64,000 bases of DNA from the NCBI RefSeq assembly GCF_001598215.1, contig NZ_BCXJ01000001.1:806001-870000 (forward strand), written 5' to 3'. The notes under the pieces were generated by a model that saw only the letters and a program-made list of their open reading frames with translations, was not told the origin of the DNA and did no database searches. The translations under genes were made by a program, and so were the position numbers. Origin of the DNA: Shouchella clausii. GTDB taxonomy: Bacteria; Bacillota; Bacilli; Bacillales; Bacillaceae_D. Below are positions 1-8,438 of this stretch, piece after piece; the stretch's first letter is position 1, and every line of letters starts with the position of its first letter.

Positions 1-1
1 A

Positions 2-2599
2 TCATCCATGCGATTCCCGTTAGGGCTTTATACATTTTCAGGTGAAGAACAGTCCGTTGTCATCGACGGCAAAGTGACTACACTTGATGATTTGCGGAAT
101 TTGCAGCTTCCGTCCATCCCTGCTGACGGTGGTACGCCAGAAATGGGGCAATTGCCTGAAGGCGGCATGCCTGAAGGTGAAATGCCTGAAGGTGAAATGC
201 CACAAATGCCGGAGGGGGAAATACCTGAAGGAAACGGGCCAATTGAAGGGCAACAAGGCATGGAAGGTGGAGAACTGACTGGAGAAATGCCTGAGCTTGC
301 GCTTGAAACGGTTGCGCTTGAAGATGTAGCTGACATTGAAGTTGTCAATGAGTCGAATTCGATTTCAAGAACGAACGGCCAAACGGCAATCGGGGTCGAA
401 ATCGTTAAAGCAGGGGATGCCAACACAGTCGCAGTAGCTGACGAAGTAAAAGAAGCGATTGCTTCTTTTGAAGAAGACGGGCTATCGCTTTCCATTACAA
501 CGGATCAGGCAAAACCAATTGAAGAATCTGTTGCGACAATGGTAAACAAAGCGTTGTTTGGCGCGCTGTTTGCAGTGGTTATCATCCTGTTGTTTTTGCG
601 GAATATCCGTACGACAGTAATTTCCGTTATCTCCATTCCAGTTTCGCTATTTATCGCTTTAATCGTGCTTCAGCAGTTGGATATTACTTTAAATATCATG
701 ACTCTTGGCGCGATGACCGTTGCCATTGGCCGGGTTATTGATGACTCCATTGTTGTCGTTGAAAATATTTTTAGGCGAATGGGGTCAAAAGAAGAAAAAC
801 TGTCTGGCCGTGCATTGATCCAAGATGCAACGAAAGAAGTGTTTAAGCCAATTCTGTCTTCCACGATTGTGACAGCGGTTGTGTTCCTGCCGCTCGGGCT
901 TGTCGAGGGAATGGTTGGGGAGTTGTTCCTTCCATTTGGCTTAACGGTTATTTTCGCTTTATTTGCCTCTTTGCTTGTTGCCATTACGGTTGTGCCGATG
1001 ATGGCAAATTCGCTCTTTAAAAAGGGCGCACCTGAAAAACATAAAAAGCAAGAAGAAAAGCCAGGGAAGTTGGCATCTGGCTACCGGCGCCTATTGGAAG
1101 CGGCTCTTAACCATAAAATCATCACTTCGCTTATCGCCATTGCCCTGTTAGTAGGCAGCTTGTTCCTTACGCCTTTTGTCGGTGTAAGCTTTTTGCCAGA
1201 AGAAGAAGAGAAGCTTGTTTTTGCAACCTATTCGCCTAATGCAGGGACAACGTTTGAAGATGCAGAAAACGACGTCAACGCAGCGGAAGAAGTGCTCCTT
1301 GACAGAGAAGGAGTTGACGTATTCCAACTTTCCCTTGGGGCGCAAAGCTCATCGATGGCCATGATGCAGGCGGGAGATAATTCGGCGATCTTCTATATTC
1401 AATATGAAGATGATTTTGAAGGCTTTACACAAGAAAAAGAAGCTGTTGTCGAGGCGTTAGAAGAAGTAACGGAAAACGGCACATGGACTGGGCAAGACAT
1501 TGCGACTGGTGGCGTAGGTTCAAGCGAATTTTCGGTAACGGTGTTTGGCGATTCGGAAGAAGAGATCGAGCCGGCAGTTGAAGACATCAAAGCGCTTCTA
1601 GAGGAGCACGATGACTTGGCTGATCCCGAAACGTCTATTGCTGACCGCTATCAAGAGTACACGCTGAAAGTCGATCAAGAACGATTGAGTGAACTAGGCT
1701 TGACAACAGCACAGCTTGGCATGGCTCTGTACCATATTGATGACCATAACGCCGTTACGACGGTGGAAGCAGACGGGGAAGAGCTTGATGTGGTCATTGC
1801 AACAAATGAGGAAGAGTATGGCTCCCTTGAAGAACTAACTGACGTTGAAGTGGAAACGCAACTTGGTACAAAAGTAGCGATCGCTGATCTTGTCTCAGTT
1901 GAAGAAGGTACGTCTTCTTCAACGATTACAAGAAGGGATGGGCAGATTTATGCTGAAGCATCGGCAAAAATTTTGTCTGATGATGTAGCTGGCGTCTCCA
2001 CAACCGTTTTAAATGAAATTGAGGAATTAGCGCTTCCTGAAGGGGTTGACGTCCAAGTCGGAGGCGTAACCGCTGATATCGAAGAATCATTTACACAGTT
2101 AGGAATTGCCATGCTTGTTGCGATTGCGATCGTTTACTTTGTTTTAGTTGTAACTTTTGGCGGTGGACTTGCGCCATTTGCGATTCTATTCTCACTGCCG
2201 TTTATTGTAATTGGCGCCCTTGTTGGCTTGTTTGTGACAGGGGAAACCATTAGCATTTCTGTGTTAATTGGGATATTGATGTTAATCGGCATTGTCGTTA
2301 CCAACGCAATTGTTCTGATTGACCGTGTGATCCATAAGGAAAAAGAAGGCCTTTCCACAAGAGAAGCACTTTTGGAAGCTGGAACAGTGCGGCTGCGCCC
2401 AATTTTGATGACCGCTCTTGTTACGATTGGCGCGTTGATTCCCCTTGCAATTGGTGCTGAAGGAGGCGGGCTCATTTCGAAAGGGCTAGGCATTACCGTC
2501 ATTGGCGGTTTGACAAGCTCGACTTTGCTCACTTTGGTCATCGTTCCAATTGTTTACGAACTGTTAATGAAAATGCGCGGGAAACTTTTGCGCAAATAG
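2..2599 (+). CDS. RND-family efflux transporter (SwrC/AcrB-like), 5' end missing
   Basis: Inner-membrane proton-driven exporter of the RND superfamily. The frame is open to the window edge, and the visible 863 residues lack TM1 and the first half of the first periplasmic-type loop, so the gene starts upstream and the ATG at 8 is internal. Visible features are TM segments from about residue 180 (FGALFAVVIILLFLRNI), the RND signature region with two Asp in TM4 (GRVIDDSIVVVENIF), the second large extracytoplasmic loop (about 400-690), and the last TM cluster ending in a basic tail. In Firmicutes such pumps (SwrC/YerP) work without an outer-membrane channel and export surfactants, lipids or drugs; the substrate here is unknown. 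Residues 44-96 are a Met/Pro/Glu/Gly repeat unusual for the family (see findings). A strong terminator follows. Confidence 0.9.
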   Translation, partial: SSMRFPLGLYTFSGEEQSVVIDGKVTTLDDLRNLQLPSIPADGGTPEMGQLPEGGMPEGEMPEGEMPQMPEGEIPEGNGPIEGQQGMEGGELTGEMPELALETVALEDVADIEVVNESNSISRTNGQTAIGVEIVKAGDANTVAVADEVKEAIASFEEDGLSLSITTDQAKPIEESVATMVNKALFGALFAVVIILLFLRNIRTTVISVISIPVSLFIALIVLQQLDITLNIMTLGAMTVAIGRVIDDSIVVVENIFRRMGSKEEKLSGRALIQDATKEVFKPILSSTIVTAVVFLPLGLVEGMVGELFLPFGLTVIFALFASLLVAITVVPMMANSLFKKGAPEKHKKQEEKPGKLASGYRRLLEAALNHKIITSLIAIALLVGSLFLTPFVGVSFLPEEEEKLVFATYSPNAGTTFEDAENDVNAAEEVLLDREGVDVFQLSLGAQSSSMAMMQAGDNSAIFYIQYEDDFEGFTQEKEAVVEALEEVTENGTWTGQDIATGGVGSSEFSVTVFGDSEEEIEPAVEDIKALLEEHDDLADPETSIADRYQEYTLKVDQERLSELGLTTAQLGMALYHIDDHNAVTTVEADGEELDVVIATNEEEYGSLEELTDVEVETQLGTKVAIADLVSVEEGTSSSTITRRDGQIYAEASAKILSDDVAGVSTTVLNEIEELALPEGVDVQVGGVTADIEESFTQLGIAMLVAIAIVYFVLVVTFGGGLAPFAILFSLPFIVIGALVGLFVTGETISISVLIGILMLIGIVVTNAIVLIDRVIHKEKEGLSTREALLEAGTVRLRPILMTALVTIGALIPLAIGAEGGGLISKGLGITVIGGLTSSTLLTLVIVPIVYELLMKMRGKLLRK

Positions 2600-2606
2600 C
2601 ACGATT

Positions 2607-2638
2607 GCCCTCTGGCTTTATGAGCCAGAGGGCTTTTT
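2607..2638 (+). terminator. Rho-independent terminator of the RND gene
   Basis: An 11-bp perfect stem (GCCCTCTGGCT / AGCCAGAGGGC) with a 5-nt loop is followed by TTTTT, 7 nt after the stop codon. Confidence 0.9.
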
Positions 2639-2675
2639 CATCAAAATGAAAGTGATGTCCTTCCATATCATTCCT

Positions 2676-2706
2676 CGGATAGACGTTTTTGCTGTTTGGC
2701 ATTCTA
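2676..2706 (+). promoter_or_regulatory. Sigma-G-like forespore promoter of first SASP gene
   Basis: CGGATA (2676-2681), an 18-bp spacer, then CATTCTA (2700-2706) resembles the sigma-G consensus TGHATR-18-CATWMTA. It lies about 30 bp before the SASP start. Sigma-G control is the known mode for alpha/beta SASP genes. Confidence 0.6.
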
Positions 2707-2735
2707 GAAATACAAACCCAAGGAGGTGAAACGAT

Positions 2736-2939
2736 ATGGCAGACAACAGAAGCTCAAACAACTTGGTTGTACCTGGTGTGGAACAAGCACTTGACCAAAT
2801 GAAGTATGAAATCGCGAGCGAGTTTGGCGTAAACCTCGGTGCTGATACAACTTCTCGTGCAAATGGTTCAGTAGGCGGAGAAATCACAAAACGCCTTGTG
2901 CAAATGGCTGAACAGCAAATGGGTGGCAAACAGTTTTAA
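2736..2939 (+). CDS. Alpha/beta-type small acid-soluble spore protein
   Basis: DNA-binding protein that coats the chromosome in the dormant spore and protects it from UV and heat; it is degraded at germination by the GPR protease. The 67-residue length is normal. It carries the family core NLVVPG, the GPR cleavage region [11 protein letters not shown] and the conserved [18 protein letters not shown]. The start follows a strong AGGAGGTGA site. It is a tandem paralogue of the gene at 3148, with 61 of 67 residues identical by eye. Both genes have sigma-G-like promoters. Confidence 0.96.
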   Translation: MADNRSSNNLVVPGVEQALDQMKYEIASEFGVNLGADTTSRANGSVGGEITKRLVQMAEQQMGGKQF

Positions 2940-2954
2940 TTAAATAAACATGGC

Positions 2955-2978
2955 GAAGGCGGCTTACTAGCCGCCTTC
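2955..2978 (+). terminator. Hairpin after first SASP gene
   Basis: A perfect 9-bp stem GAAGGCGGC / GCCGCCTTC with loop TTACTA lies 15 nt after the stop. The downstream T tract is weak (AGACTTTCT), so this could be a weak terminator or an mRNA-stabilising 3' hairpin. A degenerate second copy lies at 3027-3050. Confidence 0.6.
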
Positions 2979-3026
2979 AGACTTTCTATCAGTCTGAGTG
3001 CGGTTATCGACTTTGCCGACAACCTC

Positions 3027-3050
3027 AAGGTGGTTTACTAGCCGCCTTTC
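3027..3050 (+). repeat. Degenerate second copy of the SASP terminator hairpin
   Basis: AAGGTGGTTTACTAGCCGCC repeats the hairpin at 2955-2978 with C-to-T changes that keep G-U pairing. It suggests the SASP gene and its 3' hairpin were duplicated together. Confidence 0.6.
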
Positions 3051-3093
3051 TATATAAGCATTACAAATGGATAAATAAGGATAAAAATACTCA

Positions 3094-3123
3094 TACATAG
3101 TTCTTTAGCAAATGGTCATTCTA
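3094..3123 (+). promoter_or_regulatory. Sigma-G-like promoter of second SASP gene
   Basis: TACATA (3094-3099), a 17-bp spacer and CATTCTA (3117-3123). The -10 element is identical to that of the first SASP gene. Confidence 0.6.
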
Positions 3124-3147
3124 GTGGTATAGGGAGGTGAAACAACA

Positions 3148-3351
3148 ATGGCAAACAACAGAAGTTCAAACAACTTGGTTGTACCTGGTGCTGAGCAAGC
3201 CCTTGAACAAATGAAAAACGAAATCGCAAGCGAATTTGGTGTAAACCTTGGCGCTGATACGACTTCCCGTGCAAACGGTTCTGTGGGCGGTGAAATCACA
3301 AAACGCCTCGTTCAAATGGCAGAGCAGCAAATGGGCGGACAACAACGTTAA
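3148..3351 (+). CDS. Alpha/beta-type small acid-soluble spore protein (second copy)
   Basis: A 67-residue paralogue of the gene at 2736, with the same GPR cleavage segment (EIASEFGV) and C-terminal DNA-binding helix region ([17 protein letters not shown]). It differs at six positions, including Tyr24 to Asn and a C-terminal KQF to QQR. AGGGAGGTGA precedes the ATG. It protects spore DNA. It has its own sigma-G-like promoter and its own strong terminator, so it is transcribed separately. Confidence 0.96.
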   Translation: MANNRSSNNLVVPGAEQALEQMKNEIASEFGVNLGADTTSRANGSVGGEITKRLVQMAEQQMGGQQR

Positions 3352-3368
3352 ACCCTATATGATGGCTT

Positions 3369-3400
3369 GAAAGGCGGCATCGTGCCGCCTTTCCTTTTTT
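3369..3400 (+). terminator. Rho-independent terminator of second SASP gene
   Basis: A 10-bp perfect stem GAAAGGCGGC / GCCGCCTTTC with a 5-nt loop is followed by CTTTTTT. Confidence 0.9.
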
Positions 3401-3476
3401 CTCGGAGTAAAAAAGAAGGATAACTGTTCCCTGTTTGACGCACACTGTTAAAAGAACCGATCTATGGAGGGATAGT

Positions 3477-4154
3477 GTGGGAGAACTACTTCAAACTAGT
3501 GTAGAACTTACAATTGGCCTAGTTGCATTATTGGTTTTAACCAAAGTGATGGGGAAAACATCGTTTGCGCAAATTACCCCATTTGACTTTATTTCAGCAC
3601 TGATTCTGGGGGAACTTGTAGGGAATGCCATCTATGATGAGAAAGTCAAAATTGGCGCGATTCTGTTCTCCATTTTTATATGGGGGCTTCTGCTTTATAT
3701 TATAGAGTGGCTCACACAGCAATTTCGGAAGTCGCGAAAAATTCTCGAAGGAAACCCATCCATTATTATTCAAAACGGCCACTTAAATCGCGCTGAGATG
3801 AAAAAGAATAAACTTGATATGAACCAACTTCAACATTTGTTGCGTAAACAACAAGCTTTTTCCGTCAGAGAGGTCGAACACGCTATTTTAGAAACAGATG
3901 GAACCGTCAGCGTATTAAAGAAACCACAGTACGACCAACCAACTTACGAAGACTTAAATGTTCCTGAAAAACCGGTTTATTTACCGGTAACGTTTATTAA
4001 TGATGGCACGGTTGACTGGGAAAACCTCCATAAAGCTGGCTTTAACGAAAACTGGCTCAAAAAACAGCTTGATCAGCATCAAATCGACAAATTTGAGGAC
4101 GTTTTTTATTTGGAATGGAAGCAAGACGAGGGCATTTATATTGAAAAAATGTAA
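3477..4154 (+). CDS. DUF421 / YetF-family membrane protein
   Basis: Integral membrane protein of the YetF/YcaP (DUF421) family, with about three N-terminal TM segments (from about residue 5 to 80) and a cytoplasmic alpha/beta C-terminal domain. The family motif region FDFISALILGELVGNAIYDEKV is largely conserved and is followed by the LEGNPSIIIQNGHLN segment of the soluble domain. I chose the GTG at 3477, which follows GGAGGG; an upstream TTG at 3435 would add 14 residues but has no ribosome site. Spacing to the GTG is only 4-5 nt. Family members are often found in sporulation or germination contexts; no biochemical role can be assigned here. Confidence 0.85.
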   Translation: MGELLQTSVELTIGLVALLVLTKVMGKTSFAQITPFDFISALILGELVGNAIYDEKVKIGAILFSIFIWGLLLYIIEWLTQQFRKSRKILEGNPSIIIQNGHLNRAEMKKNKLDMNQLQHLLRKQQAFSVREVEHAILETDGTVSVLKKPQYDQPTYEDLNVPEKPVYLPVTFINDGTVDWENLHKAGFNENWLKKQLDQHQIDKFEDVFYLEWKQDEGIYIEKM

Positions 4155-4421
4155 GCTATGAGAAAATCGGTAGTCCATTTTACAAAACAGCCTTAAAGAC
4201 ACGAAAGTCCAGCACCAACCGATGTAGGAAACACGATGCAACGGATAAATAAACGACAACACCCAAGTACCTATAGGACATGTGGTTGCTTGCTGCAGCC
4301 TAGACGTTCATTTGACAGAAATGTGAAGATGCTTGATGTCCCTTGCGTAACCAGCAAGACTGTACTATGATGAAAGCGATTTACAACATGTGCAGGATCA
4401 AAGGTTATCCGAGGTGAACTT

Positions 4422-5021
4422 ATGACGAATAAACTATACTTGTCTGTATTGTCTTTTGCAGCGCTTTTGCTTTTGTCATCCTGTGGGTGGATCTACCAGA
4501 TTGGCGGGGCGCAAAGCGAATTTGACGCCACGGAAGCAGAATTGGAAGTTGCCGATTTTGCTTATACCAATCAAAACGGGGAGGAAGTATCGTTAAGCGA
4601 TTTTGAAGGGGAATATTGGTTGGCTGACATGATTTTTACGTCTTGTCCCACGGTTTGTCCGATTATGACCCCTAATATGCGGGAATTGCAAGATATGGCG
4701 ATTGCCGAGAACTTGGATTTGTCGTTTGTGTCGTTTTCGATTGACCCAGAAAACGATACGGTTGAGCACTTGAAAGGCTATACGGAAAATATTGGCGTAA
4801 ACGATGTGTACTGGGATTTTTTAACGGGTTATGAGTTAGAGGAGATCCAGGCATTTGCTTTGGATTCGTTTAAAGCACCTGTTGAAAAAACAGAAGACGA
4901 TTTTCTTCATAGCACCCGATTTTTTCTAATCGATGGGGAAGGGAAAGTTGTTCGGATCTATGACGGGTTGGCTTCTGACTTAAGTGATATTAAAGCAGAC
5001 ATTCAACGGACAGTGAAGTAA
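4422..5021 (+). CDS. Sco1/SenC-family copper-binding lipoprotein
   Basis: Thioredoxin-fold lipoprotein on the outer face of the membrane. Family members deliver Cu to, or reduce, the CuA site of cytochrome c oxidase (B. subtilis YpmQ/BsSco). A lipoprotein signal ends at LLLSSC (Cys21). The copper site CPTVC (Cys75, Cys79) and the distal His163 in FLHST are all present, so the protein should be functional. Length (199 residues) is normal. It stands alone: no oxidase genes are adjacent, and a terminator follows. The start is preceded by GAGGTGAAC. Confidence 0.93.
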   Translation: MTNKLYLSVLSFAALLLLSSCGWIYQIGGAQSEFDATEAELEVADFAYTNQNGEEVSLSDFEGEYWLADMIFTSCPTVCPIMTPNMRELQDMAIAENLDLSFVSFSIDPENDTVEHLKGYTENIGVNDVYWDFLTGYELEEIQAFALDSFKAPVEKTEDDFLHSTRFFLIDGEGKVVRIYDGLASDLSDIKADIQRTVK

Positions 5022-5037
5022 GAGTATAAGAGGAAGG

Positions 5038-5072
5038 AAAGGCGAGCAGGCAAGTCGATTTCGCCTTTTTTT
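5038..5072 (+). terminator. Terminator of the Sco gene
   Basis: Stem AAAGGCGA / TCGCCTTT with a 15-nt loop, followed by a run of seven T. Confidence 0.75.
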
Positions 5073-5193
5073 ATTTTGGCTGGGGTCGTTTTACAACCGC
5101 GGCGCTTATGTATATTTATAGTTTAGTAAATTGATAAGAAATACTTGAATAGTGTGTTTTGGAAAGCTACTATATGACGTAAGGAGGGTGGTT

Positions 5194-6093
5194 ATGGATT
5201 TAAGAAGCATTAAGACCTTTCAAACGATTATCAAGCATGGCAGCTTTCAAAAAGCTGCAGAAGAGCTGTCCTACGCACAATCGACGATTACGATGCAAAT
5301 GAAAAAACTGGAAAGTGAGCTAGGAGTGGTTCTTATTGAACGTGGGAAGCCATTTCAATTAACAGAGGCTGGACGTCTCCTCGCATTACAAGGTGATTTG
5401 CTCCTTCAAGAATTTGAACGATTACAAGAACGGATGAATGCATTAGTAAAAGGAGAAACTGGGCATATCCGGGTTGGTGCAATGGAACCAGCAGCTAGCT
5501 ATCGCTTGCCTTACGCACTCGCACCGTTTTACGAAAAGTTTCCGAGGGTAAATGTCAGCGTCCAAATAGAAAGCAGCAGAAAGCTAATCGAGATGGTTGA
5601 GGCCGATGAGCTTGACTTGGCTATTTGTACAGCTGCAAATGTGCCGACGACAGTTCGCTTTTTGCCGCTGTTTCTTGAAGAGGTCGCCATATTAATGCCA
5701 GATGGCCATCCCCTTGCTAATGAGAAGGACATTTCATTGCCCCAGTTGGAAAACGAGCCCATGTTAATTACAACTGCTGCGTGTCCATTCAGGAGAAACA
5801 TTGAAAAGCAAATGCAGGATCGTGGACTGCGGCCAACTTATCGAATGGAGATAAGCAATATGTTGGCGCTAAAGCATTATGTTCAAGCAGGGTATGGGAT
5901 AGCAGCGGTTCCCATCCGTTGTGTGATGCCTCCTCCTAAAGGAACAGTCCTGAAGGCGATCCGCCTGTTTGAAGAAGATTTGCTAGTCGGTCTTGCGGAA
6001 AATAAAACAAAACCGTTTGGCAGAGTAGCGACATCGCTTAAAGACATTCTTCAAAAAAACCTCCGATATGAAAAGGAACCAATTCAAAAATAA
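5194..6093 (+). CDS. LysR-family regulator, probably of the adjacent organosulfur operon
   Basis: A 299-residue LysR protein: N-terminal winged HTH (LRSIKTFQTIIKHGSFQKAAEELSYAQSTIT split over residues 3-33), linker helix, then a type-2 periplasmic-binding-protein-like effector domain starting near GHIRVGAMEP. The ATG at 5194 follows AAGGAGGGTG; a GTG at 5152 in the same frame has no ribosome site. It lies 100 bp upstream of, and on the same strand as, the flavin reductase/ssu genes. LysR proteins (CysL, YtlI, Cbl) are the usual activators of sulfonate-use genes, so it is inferred to sense sulfur status or an acetylserine-type effector. Confidence 0.9.
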   Translation: MDLRSIKTFQTIIKHGSFQKAAEELSYAQSTITMQMKKLESELGVVLIERGKPFQLTEAGRLLALQGDLLLQEFERLQERMNALVKGETGHIRVGAMEPAASYRLPYALAPFYEKFPRVNVSVQIESSRKLIEMVEADELDLAICTAANVPTTVRFLPLFLEEVAILMPDGHPLANEKDISLPQLENEPMLITTAACPFRRNIEKQMQDRGLRPTYRMEISNMLALKHYVQAGYGIAAVPIRCVMPPPKGTVLKAIRLFEEDLLVGLAENKTKPFGRVATSLKDILQKNLRYEKEPIQK

Positions 6094-6193
6094 TGAATAG
6101 AAACTTCATTTTTTTCAATTATACAAAAGCGTTATGTTTCGTTATAGTAGTATTAATCCGATGGGTTAACTTTAATTTAAGAGGGGTGATTGT

Positions 6194-6739
6194 GTGAGCA
6201 AGACTGTATTAATATATGGAGGAATTAGCAAGCAGTCCAGGTTGATCGGTTTATGGCAAAAGGCGTCTTCTGTTTTTGCTGAGTACAGCGAAAAAGTAGA
6301 AACGATCTTTGTTCATGAGTTGCCTGGAAATGACTTATTGGCCGCCAACTCTAAAAGCGAAGCGGTACAACAGGCGAAGCAGAAGGTGGAACAAGCGAGC
6401 ACCATTGTTGTGTTTACTCCGATTTATAAAGCGTCATTTAGTGGGATTTTAAAAACGTTCCTTGATTTGTTGCCTCAAAAAGTATTTTCCGAAAAAATCG
6501 TTTTGCCGATAGCAATTGGCGGTACTTTTGGCCATCTTCTTGCAATTGACTACGCACTTAAGCCTGTTTTAGCGGCCTTAGGGGCGACCACCATTCTTAG
6601 CGGTGTTTTTGTGCTCGATCAAGACGTAAAACAAGGAGATTCAGGTACATATGTGTTAACGGGACCAGCGGATGAACGTCTCGAACAACAAGTGCGCCTC
6701 GCTCAAAGAACGGCGCAGTTGTCCTTTATAACCAACTAA
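6194..6739 (+). CDS. NADPH-dependent FMN reductase (SsuE-like)
   Basis: Flavodoxin-fold flavin reductase, 181 residues, of the SsuE family. It supplies free FMNH2 to the two-component monooxygenases encoded next to it. The family signature TPIYKASFSGILKTFLDLLP (about residues 76-95) and the GGTFGHLLAIDYALKP segment are clear. The GTG start at 6194 follows GAGGGGTGAT. It is the first gene of a run of seven same-strand genes with short or overlapping junctions (to 12071), so it is likely co-transcribed with both monooxygenases and the SsuBAC importer. Confidence 0.9.
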   Translation: MSKTVLIYGGISKQSRLIGLWQKASSVFAEYSEKVETIFVHELPGNDLLAANSKSEAVQQAKQKVEQASTIVVFTPIYKASFSGILKTFLDLLPQKVFSEKIVLPIAIGGTFGHLLAIDYALKPVLAALGATTILSGVFVLDQDVKQGDSGTYVLTGPADERLEQQVRLAQRTAQLSFITN

Positions 6740-6764
6740 ATTTATGAGAAAAGAAGGAAACATG

Positions 6765-8069
6765 ATGAGCAAAAAGATGAGGCTTGGAGTGTTTTTAATG
6801 GGTGCTGGCCACCATATTGGTGCTTGGCGCCACCCCAAAGCAGCAGCTGATGCCTACGAAAGCATCGACTTTTATAGACAAGTGGCTCTGTTAGCTGAAA
6901 AAGGGAAGCTTGATATGTTGTTTATTAGTGATGCCCTGTCATTGACAGAAAAAAGCCATCCGTCTGAGTTGGTCCGATTCGAACCGCTTACGCTCGTGTC
7001 TGCTCTAGCAATGACGACAGCTAAAATTGGATTGGCGGCTACCGCAAGCACGACTTATAATGAACCGTTTCATATCGCCCGCAAGTTTGCATCAATCGAC
7101 CATTTAAGTAATGGCCGCTCTGCTTGGAACATTGTTACCTCTTATTACGAAGAGGAAGCGTACAACTTCGGCGATTTGCCTCACCCGCCACATGCAAAGC
7201 GTTACGAACGAGCAGCAGAATTCGTCGAGGTCGCCAAAAAACTGTGGCGTAGCTGGGAAAGAGGGGCAGTCATCCGAAATCAACAAACAGGGATTTACTT
7301 TGACGCAAACAAAGTCCATGCCGTCAACCATAAAGGCAAATATTTTTCGGTCAAAGGCCCATTAAATGCATCGGCGCTGCCGCAAGGGGAGCCTGTCCTG
7401 ATTCAAGCCGGTTCCTCCACTTATGGCACTAAGTTTGCAGCTCGATACGCAGATGTTGTCTTTACAGCACAACAGCATTTAAGAGGGGCAAAGCGATTTT
7501 ACCGTAACTTAAAAGAGCAAGTCGCCGCCGCCGGGCGGCTGCCGGAAGAGGTTCTCGTGATGCCAGGCATTTCGCCGATAACAGCCAACTCAAAAGAAGA
7601 AGCAGAGGCGATTTACGAAGAGTTGCAGTCGCTGTTAGATGAGGAAACGAGTTTGGCTTTTTTATCAGACTATTTAGGGAAAGTATCTTTTTCGAGAAAA
7701 CAGCTTCACCAACCGTTATCTATTGCTGACTTGCCGCCTACAAATGGCAACCAAAGCAGGCGCGACCTAATCGTCGAGCTTGCTAGCCGCGAGCAATTGA
7801 CCGTTTTGCAATTGGCACGGCGTGTTGCCGGGGCGAGAGGGCACCATATTGTTTGCGGTTCCCCTACACAAATTGCAGATGTCATGGAGACATGGTTTCG
7901 GGAAAAAGGAGCAGACGGCTTTAATTTAATGTTTCCTTATTACCCAGGCTTAATGGAAACATTTATCGAACAGGTCATTCCCATTTTGCAACAACGAGGG
8001 CTGTTCCGCCTTGATTATGAAGGGGAAACATTACGTTCTCATCTTGGTTTACATGAACATCAAGTTTAA
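6765..8069 (+). CDS. FMNH2-dependent monooxygenase, NtaA/SnaA/DszA family
   Basis: Bacterial-luciferase-fold oxygenase of about 434 residues. It belongs to the NtaA/SoxA/DszA/SnaA group, which uses FMNH2 from a partner reductase and attacks C-S or C-N bonds. Family features visible are the N-terminal MGAGHHIGAWRHP segment, the DHLSNGRSAWNIVTS motif and YPIxF-type C-terminal PYYPGLMETFIEQVIP. Two ATGs (6762, 6765) follow AAGAAGGA; 6765 has better spacing, and an in-frame ATG at 6744 lacks a ribosome site. It lies between the SsuE-like reductase and a small conserved gene. The substrate is probably an organosulfur compound (sulfide, sulfone or thiophene type) but cannot be read from sequence. 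Confidence 0.88.
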   Translation: MSKKMRLGVFLMGAGHHIGAWRHPKAAADAYESIDFYRQVALLAEKGKLDMLFISDALSLTEKSHPSELVRFEPLTLVSALAMTTAKIGLAATASTTYNEPFHIARKFASIDHLSNGRSAWNIVTSYYEEEAYNFGDLPHPPHAKRYERAAEFVEVAKKLWRSWERGAVIRNQQTGIYFDANKVHAVNHKGKYFSVKGPLNASALPQGEPVLIQAGSSTYGTKFAARYADVVFTAQQHLRGAKRFYRNLKEQVAAAGRLPEEVLVMPGISPITANSKEEAEAIYEELQSLLDEETSLAFLSDYLGKVSFSRKQLHQPLSIADLPPTNGNQSRRDLIVELASREQLTVLQLARRVAGARGHHIVCGSPTQIADVMETWFREKGADGFNLMFPYYPGLMETFIEQVIPILQQRGLFRLDYEGETLRSHLGLHEHQV

Positions 8070-8083
8070 AAGGAGGAGTAGCT

Positions 8084-8413
8084 ATGAAAATCGCCTTTGT
8101 TTTAAATGAATCAGAAGACATTGTCCCGATTACAGAAGGGATCGTTCTGCGTGTTTATGATAGCTCGTCGAAGAGCTACATAGAACAAAAAGAGGGGAGA
8201 CGGTCCGCTGCACTCCAATTTGCCATTAAACAGGGCGTCCATGCGCTGGCAGCTCCACCAGAAACATTATGCGAACAGTCATACAAGTTTGCGCGCAAAG
8301 AGCAGCTATCGTTTATTTCTTTGCCTGGCCCCGTCCCTTTCAACCAAATCATTAGCCAACCACTTGCCTTGACGGACCAGCTGCCAAAAAAAGAAATTAG
8401 CCCAAGTGTTTAA
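8084..8413 (+). CDS. Small protein of the organosulfur operon, function unknown
   Basis: A 109-residue soluble protein with a good AAAGGAGGAG site. I do not recognise it firmly. Its beta-strand start ([14 protein letters not shown]), the [21 protein letters not shown] middle and the later LSFISLPGP strand faintly resemble NifX/NifB-type dinitrogenase-cofactor-domain proteins (an RNase H-like fold with a small-ligand pocket), but that is a guess from pattern. It sits between the DszA-like monooxygenase and ssuB, so a role in substrate or flavin handling is plausible. No signal peptide or TM segment. Confidence 0.7.
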   Translation: MKIAFVLNESEDIVPITEGIVLRVYDSSSKSYIEQKEGRRSAALQFAIKQGVHALAAPPETLCEQSYKFARKEQLSFISLPGPVPFNQIISQPLALTDQLPKKEISPSV

Positions 8414-8438
8414 CGGAGGAAGGAGGCTTATAACGGAT

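Noticed and set aside
28-495. Minus-strand Ser/Pro-rich 155-codon ORF
   Set aside because: It is the antisense reading of the Met-Pro-Glu-Gly repeat in the RND gene.
8-2599. ATG at 8 as true start of the RND gene
   Set aside because: The frame is open upstream to the window edge, there is no ribosome site, and the protein would lack TM1 and the first loop.
3435-3476. Upstream TTG start for the YetF-like gene
   Set aside because: No ribosome site; the GTG at 3477 follows GGAGGG.
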